Shown: positions 46,759-55,786 of the stretch, one piece after another | How the letters are laid out: each line of letters opens with the position of its first letter | How positions within the stretch are numbered: position 1 is the stretch's first letter | Assembly: GCA_902168245.1 (NCBI GenBank) | Contig: CABHPA010000005.1 | Span: forward strand, 1-63,246 | Source of the DNA: Candidatus Melainabacteria bacterium | GTDB lineage: Bacteria > Cyanobacteriota > Vampirovibrionia > Vampirovibrionales > Vampirovibrionaceae | Length of the DNA: 63,246 nt | Direction of reading: 5' to 3' | Made by a program: the position numbers and the translations under genes | The notes under the pieces: model-generated | Databases searched by the model: none | What the model saw: the letters and a program-made list of their open reading frames with translations, nothing else | What the model was told of the DNA's origin: nothing

Positions 46759-46764
46759 TATAAT
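46759..46764 (+). promoter_or_regulatory. -10 element of the zinc-ribbon gene
   Basis: Consensus TATAAT, 24 bases before the ATG at 46789; the -35 is poor. It gives a short leader with AAGAAGGA as SD. It lies after the terminator of the first small-RNA copy, so this gene has its own promoter. Confidence 0.55.
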
Positions 46765-46788
46765 GCCTTTAAAAGAAGGAAACCTCCG

Positions 46789-46974
46789 ATGTCGCCAATG
46801 TATGAGTACACGCCAGAAAAGACTTATCACTGCGCAAAATGCGCTATTATCAGGCAGAATATCTATGAACCATGCCTAACATGCGGCCATAAGCGAATCA
46901 TTGAAGGCATTCCACCCAAAGCCAAACTGGAAAAAATACAAATAAAGCAACGCTCCTCTCCCAAGAGCTACTAA
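46789..46974 (+). CDS. Small zinc-ribbon protein
   Basis: 61 residues from the ATG at 46789 (AAGAAGGA upstream). Two CxxC-type knuckles, CAKC (residues 15-18) and CLTC (29-32), fit a single zinc ribbon; the rest is a Lys-rich tail (AKLEKIQIKQRSS). Possibly a nucleic-acid or protein-binding peptide. More AT-rich than the surrounding genes. Lies between small-RNA copies 1 and 2, followed 18 bases later by a membrane-protein gene, so they may be co-transcribed. Confidence 0.65.
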   Translation: MSPMYEYTPEKTYHCAKCAIIRQNIYEPCLTCGHKRIIEGIPPKAKLEKIQIKQRSSPKSY

Positions 46975-46992
46975 AAACCCGGACAGTGCTGT

Positions 46993-47295
46993 GTGGTAGT
47001 CGGTGTATTTTTGGGTGTCATCCAGGTTTTGCTTCTGTTGGCTTTTTTCGCACCATTATTCATCTTAATATGGCTGATACCCTACAAAGGCATCTTACTG
47101 ACAGCTCAAATACTATTCCCTGGAGCGTTAGGAATGGTACTCCTAATGCAAGGAATACTCTGGCAAGAAAGCGACAGCACACGCATCAAATATTTGAGAG
47201 ATGCCGCTTTAATTTGGCTAACACTTTCTGCTATTTGCATTATTGGCTGGTCTGAAATAATGCGGTTATTGTTGCAATTGTTGTTTAAGAACTGA
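46993..47295 (+). CDS. Small membrane protein, unknown function
   Basis: 100 residues, GTG start, SD weak. Three hydrophobic helices: about 2-27 (VVGVFLGVIQVLLLLAFF), 33-55 (LLTAQILFPGALGMVLLMQG) and 70-97 (ALIWLTLSAICIIGW, LLLQLLF). A short soluble loop (WQESDSTRIKYLRD) lies between helices 2 and 3. No family recognised. AT-rich like the zinc-ribbon gene before it. Confidence 0.6.
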   Translation: MVVGVFLGVIQVLLLLAFFAPLFILIWLIPYKGILLTAQILFPGALGMVLLMQGILWQESDSTRIKYLRDAALIWLTLSAICIIGWSEIMRLLLQLLFKN

Positions 47296-47349
47296 ACAGT
47301 TGTCGATTTATAGTAACTTGGGTAATGGTTTGCGCCAATTCAAATCTGT

Positions 47350-47447
47350 AAGATAACCTTATTGAAACAAGCTTCAATTTTAGCTCAAACGTACTTTCCA
47401 CGCTTTACCACTCGTACCCTTTACACATGCTGTAGAGGGTTTTTTAT
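47350..47447 (+). ncRNA. Candidate small RNA, copy 2 of 3
   Basis: The core at 47381-47424 is identical over 44 bases to copy 1. The terminator stem is ACCCTTTAC / GTAGAGGGT (one G-T pair), then TTTTTT. Upstream TTGAAACAAG matches copy 1 at nine of ten bases. Starts about 55 bases after the membrane-protein gene. Confidence 0.75.
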
Positions 47448-47740
47448 TGCCCAAGGCCGGGCTGTTCTCGTATCAATAATCAATCCCCAGAAAAATTCCT
47501 AGCGCAATGCGCTTCAGTCCATCTGGTTCAGTCAGGCTTCCCTATGTACCCTGCATCCAAACACCAGCCGCTTCCGCATGGTTCCGCTTTTTCGCCAATG
47601 TTTCGCCTGGCCCGGCAAGTCCGTCAGTGGTCTTAATTTTTACAGAAAGCCATCCCTCTTACTCAGCCAGCAGTCTATGAAACCGTGTGGCCGCAAATGC
47701 CCACCTCCAGCTAATAGAGAATGAGGGGTGATTCATATAT
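47448..47740. other. Intergenic stretch between small-RNA copies 2 and 3
   Basis: About 290 bases. No open frame with an SD, no tRNA-like fold and no repeat was found. Confidence 0.4.
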
Positions 47741-47744
47741 CTTA

Positions 47745-47827
47745 AAGAGACTGATTACTCAACTACTTTCCACGCTTACCACTTGTGTACCCTTTGCGTA
47801 TAGAGCGCGCAAAGGGTTTTTCTTTAG
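47745..47827 (+). ncRNA. Candidate small RNA, copy 3 of 3 (diverged)
   Basis: Core at about 47764-47796 begins TACTTTCCACGCTTACCACT and differs from copies 1/2 by single-base losses and substitutions. The stem is CCCTTTGCG / CGCAAAGGG, followed by TTTTTC. The stem's change from TTTAC to TTTGCG is matched on the other arm, supporting pairing. Ends 25 bases before the convergent stop of the next gene. Confidence 0.65.
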
Positions 47828-47851
47828 GCGTGTTCAACAGGGGTCGGCGGC

Positions 47852-48211
47852 TTATTCCGGTTGCCCTTCCCGTTCCTGATACACGTTCAGCGCCAAATCT
47901 ATCAAATCCTGAAACACCGCGCGGGCCTTTTCATCGCCGTAGCCCTCCCGGTAATCCGCCACAAACAGGCCCACCAGCCCGGCCAGCGATTCAAACACCG
48001 CGCGGGTATCCACCTCATCGTCCTCGTCCGTGCAGTTTTCCAGCAGCAACGGGTACAGCTCGGCGATGATTTCGGACGCCAGATCGCTTTCAAACATTTT
48101 GGACGGACGCTCTGGCGATCCCTTCTTCTGCACAAAGGCATCCCCGCCACCCTGGCGACTGATGCTAACGGCTTTCCCCTTACCGGAGCCTGGCGGTTTT
48201 GTGGATGACAT
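47852..48211 (-). CDS. Hypothetical helical protein
   Basis: 119 residues from the ATG at 48211 (GGGAGGGGAT upstream). A basic Ser/Gly-rich N-terminus (STKPPGSGKGKAVSISRQ) is followed by an acidic all-helical domain: FESDLASEIIAELYPLLLEN, a DEDDEVD loop, VFESLAGLVGLFVADYREGY and FQDLIDLALNVYQ. No recognised family. Cytosolic. Convergent with the third small-RNA copy. Confidence 0.7.
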   Translation of the reverse strand: MSSTKPPGSGKGKAVSISRQGGGDAFVQKKGSPERPSKMFESDLASEIIAELYPLLLENCTDEDDEVDTRAVFESLAGLVGLFVADYREGYGDEKARAVFQDLIDLALNVYQEREGQPE

Positions 48212-48362
48212 GATCCCCTCCCTGAGCTGATTCATGAAGCTCTGCCCAGTGTAGCGCCTTTTTAAATGAAAGGCCAGCCCAAACCCGCCCACATGAAAGC
48301 CGGTCTAGGTTTGGCGGGAAGGGATGGGCGTTTCCGTACCGGAAGCGGGCAGGACATTGCCC

Positions 48363-49229
48363 TTACATGCCGGGTTGCAAGGCAACGGACAGCTTGGGCA
48401 GGTTGAGTTTAAGGGTATGGTTGTTGTAACCAATCACCTGGTAAATGCGGGGAAAGTAGAAAACGGTATGATTGTCTTCCGCCAGTTTTTTCAAGCCTTC
48501 AGACAGCCGCAGCAGTTGTTCCGGGGTGGCCAGCCCCAGTTGCAACAGCGTGAGCTGAATGCTTTCCAGCACAAAGAGCGGCACTTGCTTAATGGGGCCG
48601 GCAGCGCCCGCTGGTTGGTGCGAAAACGCCCGCACCCGCCGCAGACCGGAAGCATGAAGCAACGGCCCCAACTGGGAGCCAATGGTGGCGTCCCCGCCAT
48701 AATAGTGAACCAACGCCTTAATGAGGGTTTTCAGCACCTCCAGCTCCGGGTTGTGCGGAACCGCCCGCATAGTGCTAATGTCCACATCCTCCAACGCAAT
48801 ATAGCCATAGTTGCGGGTTAGCCCCTGCATGTTTCGCACCAGTTTAAGGGGCATGGCGGTATGGGCCACCAGGAAACGGGCGAAGGTGATATCGTACTGA
48901 AAAATATCGGTATAGTTTTCCGCCCGGCCAATCCTGAAGAAGAGGTTACCGTCCTCTACAGTCTGCTTACGCTTTCGATTCAGGCTGATCAGGCCGGGGT
49001 TGCAATCCACTCCCAGCACTTTCCCGCCCGGCCCCAGCATGGAGGCGATGGAAAAATCCAGGTTCGCGGTGCCGCAGCCAAAGTCCAGCACCGACATGCC
49101 GGGCCGCAGCCCCGCTTCCCAAAGCAGGTGAAGGGACTGCTCATGCATGATTTTGGCCTGGTGACTCTGTCTCACCGGCTCATTGCCATGCTGATATATG
49201 TAACTACTTATTACCACAGACCTGCTCAT
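48363..49229 (-). CDS. Class I SAM-dependent methyltransferase
   Basis: 288 residues, ATG start. Rossmann-like methyltransferase: motif I VLDFGCGTANLDFSIAS, acidic residue of motif II in VLGVDCNPGLISLNRK, then the ARFLVAHTA segment (motif III/IV region) and a C-terminal half with helices and strands that does not match a specific subfamily. The closest overall flavour is UbiE/type 11 methyltransferases. Substrate unknown, no neighbour gives a pathway. Confidence 0.85.
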   Translation of the reverse strand: MSRSVVISSYIYQHGNEPVRQSHQAKIMHEQSLHLLWEAGLRPGMSVLDFGCGTANLDFSIASMLGPGGKVLGVDCNPGLISLNRKRKQTVEDGNLFFRIGRAENYTDIFQYDITFARFLVAHTAMPLKLVRNMQGLTRNYGYIALEDVDISTMRAVPHNPELEVLKTLIKALVHYYGGDATIGSQLGPLLHASGLRRVRAFSHQPAGAAGPIKQVPLFVLESIQLTLLQLGLATPEQLLRLSEGLKKLAEDNHTVFYFPRIYQVIGYNNHTLKLNLPKLSVALQPGM

Positions 49230-49519
49230 GTCTTTGGGAACCCATCAGATTTAACAGTCTACTATGTTCCCCGCAAAGATTGAAGCGTTAAGCGCGCACT
49301 TCCGCCCGACATCCAGTCCGTAATTCCAGCCAGGATTAGAATACAGCATACTATTTTTATAACAATTTTCAGCCCCGTTTTCTTACCAGTTATGCAGCAT
49401 TCCGAAACCCGGCCCTGAGTTTTCTCATGTTCACATCAATTCTGACATCCTTTTTGTGTTATTTAGTATCGGTATCTCATCACCTTATTCAACTTATTTT
49501 TATAAACAAGGAATCGAAC

Positions 49520-50245
49520 ATGCACACCATTGGCCCCGTATTGACGGGTAAAACCCTTTTGACATTTTCCGGCAGACCTTCTCGCCAAGGCACCAAACGC
49601 AACTATCAAGAATACTTCAGAAGTGACAGTGACAGCGATACCGATCGCGTGACCCTCCAGACCCCTCAAACCAGAACGAAAACCGCCAAGGCCCGCCCTT
49701 CGGAAAGCGAACCAATGCCCCTTGCGAAATCCTTCTTTGGCATTAACCCGCCGGACGATACTGAGCTGGAAGAAATGCTGGCGCGGGCCAGAGAGCAAGA
49801 TAGCGATTCCGAAAGCGATCCGGAGCCGGAACTGCGCGCGCGCCTGCCACATTTACTGACATCCAGACAACGTGCGAGAGAAATCAATAAAGCAAATGCG
49901 AACTCACGCTATCAGCAAATTTCCGTGGCCCAGCTAAAAGCGGATTTACGGCAACACACCCCCTTCAAGACATTCAGTGCCTTGCAGGAGCTGATTGATG
50001 ACCATGAGGAAGCCGGTGAACGGGCCATCATTGCAGCCTTGGAACACATCAAGTCGCCTTTCAAGACCATCGGCCCAGAGCAGGAGGCTTTGCTGCGATC
50101 CGTCGGGTTGATACAGAAAAACGGCCGTATCCCCAAACTAGCCCAAAAAGATATTCAAGACATCGTGCAGGTTAAAATCGTCAAAAAACAGACAACGCCC
50201 CAAGTCACCCTGATTTCTCCCAAACGGAGCAGCCTTAAAAAATAA
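49520..50245 (+). CDS. Acidic/basic low-complexity hypothetical protein
   Basis: 241 residues from the ATG at 49520 (AAGGAATCG upstream). The N-terminus reads MHTIGPVLTGKTLLTFSGRP and is followed by Ser-Asp repeats (SDSDSDTD; later DSDSESDPEPE) and a basic stretch. The second half is helical (SVAQLKADLRQHTPFKTF, HEEAGERAIIAALEHIK) and ends in a very basic tail. No bacterial domain recognised; composition is somewhat eukaryote-like. The TFSG motif at the N-terminus parallels two other unknowns here. Could be a secreted effector, without proof. Confidence 0.65.
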   Translation: MHTIGPVLTGKTLLTFSGRPSRQGTKRNYQEYFRSDSDSDTDRVTLQTPQTRTKTAKARPSESEPMPLAKSFFGINPPDDTELEEMLARAREQDSDSESDPEPELRARLPHLLTSRQRAREINKANANSRYQQISVAQLKADLRQHTPFKTFSALQELIDDHEEAGERAIIAALEHIKSPFKTIGPEQEALLRSVGLIQKNGRIPKLAQKDIQDIVQVKIVKKQTTPQVTLISPKRSSLKK

Positions 50246-50258
50246 GACCCCACACGGC

Positions 50259-50292
50259 CAGGCCCGCCATTTCCCGATACATGGCGGGCCTG
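50259..50292. terminator. Hairpin after the 241-residue gene
   Basis: CAGGCCCGCCAT / ATGGCGGGCCTG with a 10-nt loop, 14 bases after the stop. No clear T run, so it may be only partly a terminator. Confidence 0.6.
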
Positions 50293-50391
50293 ACGCCTTG
50301 CAACCTGAGGTCCCGGTAGCCCGAATGCCTAATTGCTGGCCGGGCGGGAAGGCGCTAGACTGTTCCCCTTAAAGGATGGAATGGGCGCCTT

Positions 50392-52953
50392 GTGAATCAG
50401 GATGACAAGCATAGAATACTTTCTACGGTGGCGGTATCGGTTCAGCCTTCCTGTTGCCGTAAAGCGGTTTCTTTATTCGGCGCAATCGTCAGCTTGTTTG
50501 GCCTGGCCGGTTCTTTGGGGTACCTGGCCCACCAGCCAGCCTTATTGAGCGGTTTTCCCAACCTCCCGCCCATTGCGCTGCTGACGGCAATCGCCTTCAT
50601 ATTGATGGGCATCGGCATTATTACGATATTCCGCCTGCCTCCACCCACCCTTCAGGAAGCTTACCTAGCGGCCCAGTCAAGCAAAAAGCCCACGCCAAAG
50701 TGGATACTGGGCTTACAGTGGACAACCACGCTTGCCACCCTGGGCATTGGCGTTTACTGCGTCTTTCACCATCTGCAACTGGCCCACTTCAAACTGAGCC
50801 AAGTTCATTTGCTAGGTCGGGATACGGCCCTGGTTCCCACCCTGATGACCAGTTCCAGAATCCTGCTTTCTGGCCTGGCGCTGCTGCTTTTCTTGCTCCG
50901 TAAGCACAAGGAAGGCGTGGTGACCTATATCATCTGCCCTATCGGGCTGTATTTAATTTTCACCAGCCTGTTTGCGCTCACCGGCCACTTGATTCGCGCC
51001 CCGCTGCTCTATAACAACATGATTTCCGTGCCGGCAAGCCTGGGCTTTATTTTAATGGGCTTGTCCGTGATGATTGGCACCATTCCCTTCAAGGGGCTTT
51101 TTCTGCCGTTCTTTTCCTCGGATCGCACCAGCAAGGCCATCTCGTTTTACGCCACCCTGCTTAGCCTGGTGGTGTTGGGCTACGGCACCACCAGCATCGC
51201 CATGACCTTCCAATATATCCAGCCAGCGATGCTTTCCCAGGAAGCGGTGCAAGTCTTTGTCAACGCGGAAGTGGTTACGGTACTTGTCGCCATTTTAATA
51301 GAAATGCTGGCTCTCAGAGCCGTGCATTACCGCAATGAGGCCATCCTGCATTCCACGCTGGAGGTGCATGCCGCCCAAACGCTGCAAGCCAGCGAGGAGC
51401 GGTACCGCTTTGTGATTGAAGGCGCCAACGACGGCGTCTGGGATTGGGATTTACGCACCGGCCAGTACTTCTGGAACGATCGCGCCTATGAAATTCTGGA
51501 TATCGACCAATCCGAGACCAATCCCAAGTTTGAAACCCTCCTGAACCGGATTGTGCCGGAGGACAGGAGCCATGTCCAGGCGGCCATGCAAGCGCTGCTC
51601 AACCAAAGCGTTCCCTATGACGTGGAATACAAACTGCAATTGCCGTCCGGGGAATACCGCTACTGCCTGTCCAGGGGACGGGCGACCGAGTGGAATCCGG
51701 CAACCGGAAAGCCCACCCGGATTTCCGGCTCTCTTACGGATATTAGCGCCCTGAAAAAGACCGAGGCCAAGCTGAATGAAACCCGGCAAATGCTGAGCCG
51801 GGTACTGGAAGGCTCCAACGACGGGGTGTGGGAATGGAACCTTCTGACCAACCGGGTGTTATGGAACGATCGACTCTTTGAGATGCTGGGCCTTGAACCC
51901 AGGGCGGAAATCGACTTTGATTTTTTCGAGTCCCTGCTGCACCCCGATGACCGGCCCAGGGTTCTTGAACATATCCGGGCGCATCTGAAGCAGGATGAGC
52001 CTTTTCAGCTTGAACAGCGCCTGCGGCACAGTTCCGGCAAGTATATTTATTGCTATGCCCGGGGCAAGGCCATGCGGGATCCCGATGGCAAGGCGTTGCT
52101 GTTTTCGGGTACCTCCACCGATATCACCCAGCTCAAGGAAAGCGAGCGGGCATTGCGGGAAATAAGCCGCAAACTGACCCAAAGCAATCAGGATCTGGAG
52201 CATTTCGCGACCGTGGCCTCCCATGATTTGAAAGCGCCTTTACGAAAGATCAGTATTTTTACCGCGCAAGTGACTCTGGAAAAAGACAAACTCAGCCCCG
52301 AAAGCCAGGACGCGCTGAACCGCATCCAGAATTCCATTGAAACCATGCAAACCCTCATTGATGATCTGCTGACATGGTCCAAGGCGAGCTGGACGCCGAT
52401 AACAATGGCCCCGGTGGCACTACTGCCGATTCTGGAGCGTGTCTTGTCCAATCTCAAACCGCTCATCACGGAAAAAGACGCTGACATTCAAATCGAACAA
52501 CTGGATACCGTGACCGGGGATACGGCCCAACTGGAGCAACTACTACAAAACCTGATTGAAAACGCCCTGAAATATCAGCCGCCCGGCCAGAAACCCCTGA
52601 TTCGGATCTACACCTTCTGCTCAGACCAGGGGGTCTGCGAGATCTCTGTGCAGGATAACGGCATTGGCATTAAGCCCGAATATACGGAACGGATTTTTCA
52701 GCCGTTTGAGCGCCTGCATGGCAAGGCCAGCCCCTACCCCGGAACCGGCGTCGGCCTGGCGCTGTGCAAACGCATTGTGGAGCAACACAACGGGAAAATT
52801 ACGGTAGAAAGCAAGGTGGGAGAAGGTTCCTGCTTTACGGTCAGGCTGCCTAAATCCGTTAACCAAATTCATCAGGCCATCCCTTCAGAAACGCCCCATG
52901 CCGTCAGCCCGATTCCCCAAGTTGATGCGCCCTTTCAACAACCAGGCAATTAA
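50392..52953 (+). CDS. Membrane sensor histidine kinase with two PAS domains
   Basis: 853 residues, GTG start. About eight membrane helices in the first 310 residues (for example 25-46, 58-80, 155-170, 208-230, 290-308) form an uncharacterised sensor unit. PAS domains lie at about 335-455 (GANDGVWDWDL) and 465-590 (GSNDGVWEWNL). HisKA follows at about 605-670 with phospho-acceptor His in ASHDLKAPLRKI, then HATPase to about 830 (ENALKYQPPG, DNGIGIK, GTGVGLALCK). No receiver domain and no adjacent response regulator. Its kinase core resembles that of the soluble kinase at 33178-37905. Confidence 0.92.
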   Translation: MNQDDKHRILSTVAVSVQPSCCRKAVSLFGAIVSLFGLAGSLGYLAHQPALLSGFPNLPPIALLTAIAFILMGIGIITIFRLPPPTLQEAYLAAQSSKKPTPKWILGLQWTTTLATLGIGVYCVFHHLQLAHFKLSQVHLLGRDTALVPTLMTSSRILLSGLALLLFLLRKHKEGVVTYIICPIGLYLIFTSLFALTGHLIRAPLLYNNMISVPASLGFILMGLSVMIGTIPFKGLFLPFFSSDRTSKAISFYATLLSLVVLGYGTTSIAMTFQYIQPAMLSQEAVQVFVNAEVVTVLVAILIEMLALRAVHYRNEAILHSTLEVHAAQTLQASEERYRFVIEGANDGVWDWDLRTGQYFWNDRAYEILDIDQSETNPKFETLLNRIVPEDRSHVQAAMQALLNQSVPYDVEYKLQLPSGEYRYCLSRGRATEWNPATGKPTRISGSLTDISALKKTEAKLNETRQMLSRVLEGSNDGVWEWNLLTNRVLWNDRLFEMLGLEPRAEIDFDFFESLLHPDDRPRVLEHIRAHLKQDEPFQLEQRLRHSSGKYIYCYARGKAMRDPDGKALLFSGTSTDITQLKESERALREISRKLTQSNQDLEHFATVASHDLKAPLRKISIFTAQVTLEKDKLSPESQDALNRIQNSIETMQTLIDDLLTWSKASWTPITMAPVALLPILERVLSNLKPLITEKDADIQIEQLDTVTGDTAQLEQLLQNLIENALKYQPPGQKPLIRIYTFCSDQGVCEISVQDNGIGIKPEYTERIFQPFERLHGKASPYPGTGVGLALCKRIVEQHNGKITVESKVGEGSCFTVRLPKSVNQIHQAIPSETPHAVSPIPQVDAPFQQPGN

Positions 52954-53143
52954 CCCAAACGACAAAAACCACATTAAAAAACCGATTTAAACTCATCCGT
53001 TAAATTATGACCAACAAAGGCTTTCCAACAAAATATATTCCATTAGGTTACTAATTGTTGTTAATTCTTTAAAAGAAATTGACGTTTTAAGCATTAGGCT
53101 ATAGCCTGATTAAATATCATCTTTTCAGGGGGCAAACGGATTC

Positions 53144-55465
53144 ATGATACTGCATCATAAGCGCCGCTTTTGGGGCGCTTTCAATCGATATTGCGCATTA
53201 TTGCTCAGCTTATTAATTGCCGGCAGCAGTTCGCTGGGCTGGGCGACGCCGCCAATCCCGCCTGCCAGGATTATTCTGGACGAGCGGGTGGTGGTAAAAT
53301 TCAACAGTTCTCAAGAGGGTATATTGCCGATTCGCCTTGAGTTTCGGGAACAGGTCTCGGAGCTGGACGTACAGGTTAAAGTGCGACCCGTAATTGAAAA
53401 GCGTCCGGATTTTGCGCAACCCGCCTTTGAGACCATCCTAGAAAAAAGGCTGGAAGGCGAAGCAATCCGAAAAATGGCCCAGGAACCGATTAATATTGAT
53501 CTGCGGAATTTAAAGCCTGGCCAGTACCAACTGGAAATTTTCGTGAACGGCAAAAACCCGGACGGTGGTTTTTCAGACAAGCAGATCTGGCGACTGGTGA
53601 TAGATACCGAAAAACGCTATCGGCTGCTGAACATGCATGACGTGATTCAGAACCATGTCCGGCAGCAGGAAGCGGTTTTCAAGGAACGGCTCCAGAAAGA
53701 CCCTAAAAATCCGGATATCCGGCTATTGATGGACGATACGGTGGCCGCGCCGGTGAAATCGGAGCAAATCGTTTCCTTCGATGTGCCTGAATCCCAGAAA
53801 ATCCTAGTGCGGCCCGCTGGCGTATCGGAACGATTTAAGGGCTACTATCAGGAACATGAGGGCCAGAGTTGGAGTTCCAACGACCCGATTACCGTAAAAG
53901 GGCGCTTGGTGTTTCTGGACGTGGACGGGGTCTGGAAACCGTTGGTCAACGCCGCCGTCCACTTGTGGGATGACGATACTTTCGGTGATGATCACCTGGG
54001 TTCCGTTGCCACGGACTGGGACGGTCGCTGGTCTTTTTCGGTGAACAACGATGACGGCTTCCTGCAAGACGGGCGGGATATCTACTACACGTTCAAGCTG
54101 GAAAACACCCGCTGGAAGGTCGGCAAATGCAGCGGCGACTACGAATGGCAATCCGCCACGCATGACGACCTGAACGACGGCACGGTGCTGGATTTTGGCA
54201 ACGAAACCGCCAGCACGGACAACAACAGCCTGGTGGTGTGGAGCGCGCTGAACCTGGCCTGGAACCAGATTTCCACGGCGGGCGGGCAGGATCCCGGCTT
54301 TATTGAAGCCTGCTTCCCCGGTTCCGGCACATTTTACAACGGTAAAGTCAACGTGGCCGCCGCCGACTTTGACGGGGACGGCGTGATTCACGAGTACGGC
54401 CACGCCCTGATGGCCAAGGCCAACGGCTCGGATCCCTCGCCGGGCGGCGCGCACGGTTTTGGCGATTGCAACCAGAACCAGGCGCTCTCCTGGTCGGAAG
54501 GATGGGCCACCGGCTTTATGCTCTCCGTGCGCCCCGACAACACCTACAACTGGCACTTTGGCGATACGGGCAGGAATATCGAGAACTTCTCCTCCTCCTG
54601 CCAGTTGGGGGAAACGTCCGAAGGACGCGTCGCCGCATCGCTGCTGGATTTTATGGACAGCGCGAACGACGACAACGGCGGCTCCACCAACCGGGGCAGA
54701 AACGACGCCAGCGACCATAACAGCGGCAACCTGATTTCGCTGGCCACTTTATTCCGGGACACCATGTGGGGCAACAGCCCGAACAACAACTTCCTGAACT
54801 ACTGGTACAGCCTCTCCGGCAACCTGACCAGCGCCCAGCGCACTCCCGCCTCCGATATCCCATACTACAACTGGATGTCCGTGCTGGATCCCGACGCCTG
54901 CGCCGCCACCCGAATTACGGCCTCCCGCATGGCGAACCCGGAATCGGTGCTGTCGGGCCTGCGGAAATTCCGCGACCTCGCGCTTAAAAAGTTTCCGGAA
55001 GGGCGGCAACTGGCCAACGATTATTACCGCAACAGCCCGGAAATAACCCAATTGCTGCTGCAACACCCGGACTACATGCCTGATGCGCTGAACGTGATCG
55101 GCTACTTCTCCGGGTTTGGCGACACCATTGGGAATAATGAGCGTTACAAGAAAACCATGGCCTCCGATCCGGTATTCGTTCCGGAAAAAGTGCAGGTGTC
55201 TGTGGACAAACTGTTCTCCCTGTTTGAGAAGCAAGGCGGGGAAACCCTGCGGCTGGATGCCGGAAAGGCCCGGCAGTCCTATGAGCGGTACCGGGGCATG
55301 AAATTGTCGGAGCTTCAGGAAACCGTCATTCGGGAAAAAGCGGATCTCAAAGCAGGCTCCGCCGAAGAACGACTGAAGCCGACAGGCGTTTCCAAGGAAA
55401 GCCAGCAAGCCCTGAAAAACCCGGAACTGCAACGATATCTCAAACAACAAACGCCAACCCGTTAA
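53144..55465 (+). CDS. Secreted HEYGH zinc metallopeptidase
   Basis: 773 residues. A signal peptide covers about 1-34 (CALLLSLLIAGSSSLGW to ATP). Two beta domains follow: an N-terminal one (about 40-155) and a transthyretin-like one (about 250-350) that starts VKGRLVFLDVDGVW and includes VHLWDDDTF. The catalytic site is HEYGHALMAKA (His416, Glu417, His420), with the third ligand Glu452 in LSWSEGWATGF, as in gluzincins. The C-terminal 170 residues are helical and charged. Asp-rich FDGDG before the zinc helix may bind calcium. Substrate unknown; a secreted digestive or surface protease is likely. Ends in a terminator. Confidence 0.85.
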   Translation: MILHHKRRFWGAFNRYCALLLSLLIAGSSSLGWATPPIPPARIILDERVVVKFNSSQEGILPIRLEFREQVSELDVQVKVRPVIEKRPDFAQPAFETILEKRLEGEAIRKMAQEPINIDLRNLKPGQYQLEIFVNGKNPDGGFSDKQIWRLVIDTEKRYRLLNMHDVIQNHVRQQEAVFKERLQKDPKNPDIRLLMDDTVAAPVKSEQIVSFDVPESQKILVRPAGVSERFKGYYQEHEGQSWSSNDPITVKGRLVFLDVDGVWKPLVNAAVHLWDDDTFGDDHLGSVATDWDGRWSFSVNNDDGFLQDGRDIYYTFKLENTRWKVGKCSGDYEWQSATHDDLNDGTVLDFGNETASTDNNSLVVWSALNLAWNQISTAGGQDPGFIEACFPGSGTFYNGKVNVAAADFDGDGVIHEYGHALMAKANGSDPSPGGAHGFGDCNQNQALSWSEGWATGFMLSVRPDNTYNWHFGDTGRNIENFSSSCQLGETSEGRVAASLLDFMDSANDDNGGSTNRGRNDASDHNSGNLISLATLFRDTMWGNSPNNNFLNYWYSLSGNLTSAQRTPASDIPYYNWMSVLDPDACAATRITASRMANPESVLSGLRKFRDLALKKFPEGRQLANDYYRNSPEITQLLLQHPDYMPDALNVIGYFSGFGDTIGNNERYKKTMASDPVFVPEKVQVSVDKLFSLFEKQGGETLRLDAGKARQSYERYRGMKLSELQETVIREKADLKAGSAEERLKPTGVSKESQQALKNPELQRYLKQQTPTR

Positions 55466-55786
55466 TTCATCGTCATTTCCCGGTGTTCCTTCAAGCATCC
55501 CTCGCCCCACCAGGGCGGGGGATGTTTCCTTAGCGGGTGCCCGCGTCGTCCGTCCAGAAATGGCAGAGCAGTATCGGTTTACGGATGAGTTCGGCCATCT
55601 TCACGCAATCCATCAGTTTTTTTTGATTGGAATGGATTGACCGTGCATTCGGACATTCATTCCATTATTCAGCATGTTTCTGGCCATTTAGCCTGTCAGA
55701 AACAAATTGCCTTATTGAAGACCAAACTCATCTGGCATTGCGTCAGGCGTGATGCTTATCACCCATTCAGCCAACCTTGCCAGTGT
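55466..55786. other. Intergenic region between convergent genes
   Basis: 321 bases. Holds the protease terminator (55495-55528). The remainder has no supported gene. Confidence 0.4.
55495..55528 (+). terminator. Intrinsic terminator after the metallopeptidase gene
   Basis: CATCCCTCGCCCC / AGGGCGGGGGATG imperfect stem, short loop, then TTT. Confidence 0.75.

Noticed and set aside
46613-47424. The two 44-base repeats read as attachment sites of an integrated element
   Set aside because: No integrase, transposase or tRNA gene is near. Copy 3 and the covarying terminator stems fit an RNA better; an att role is not excluded but is unsupported.
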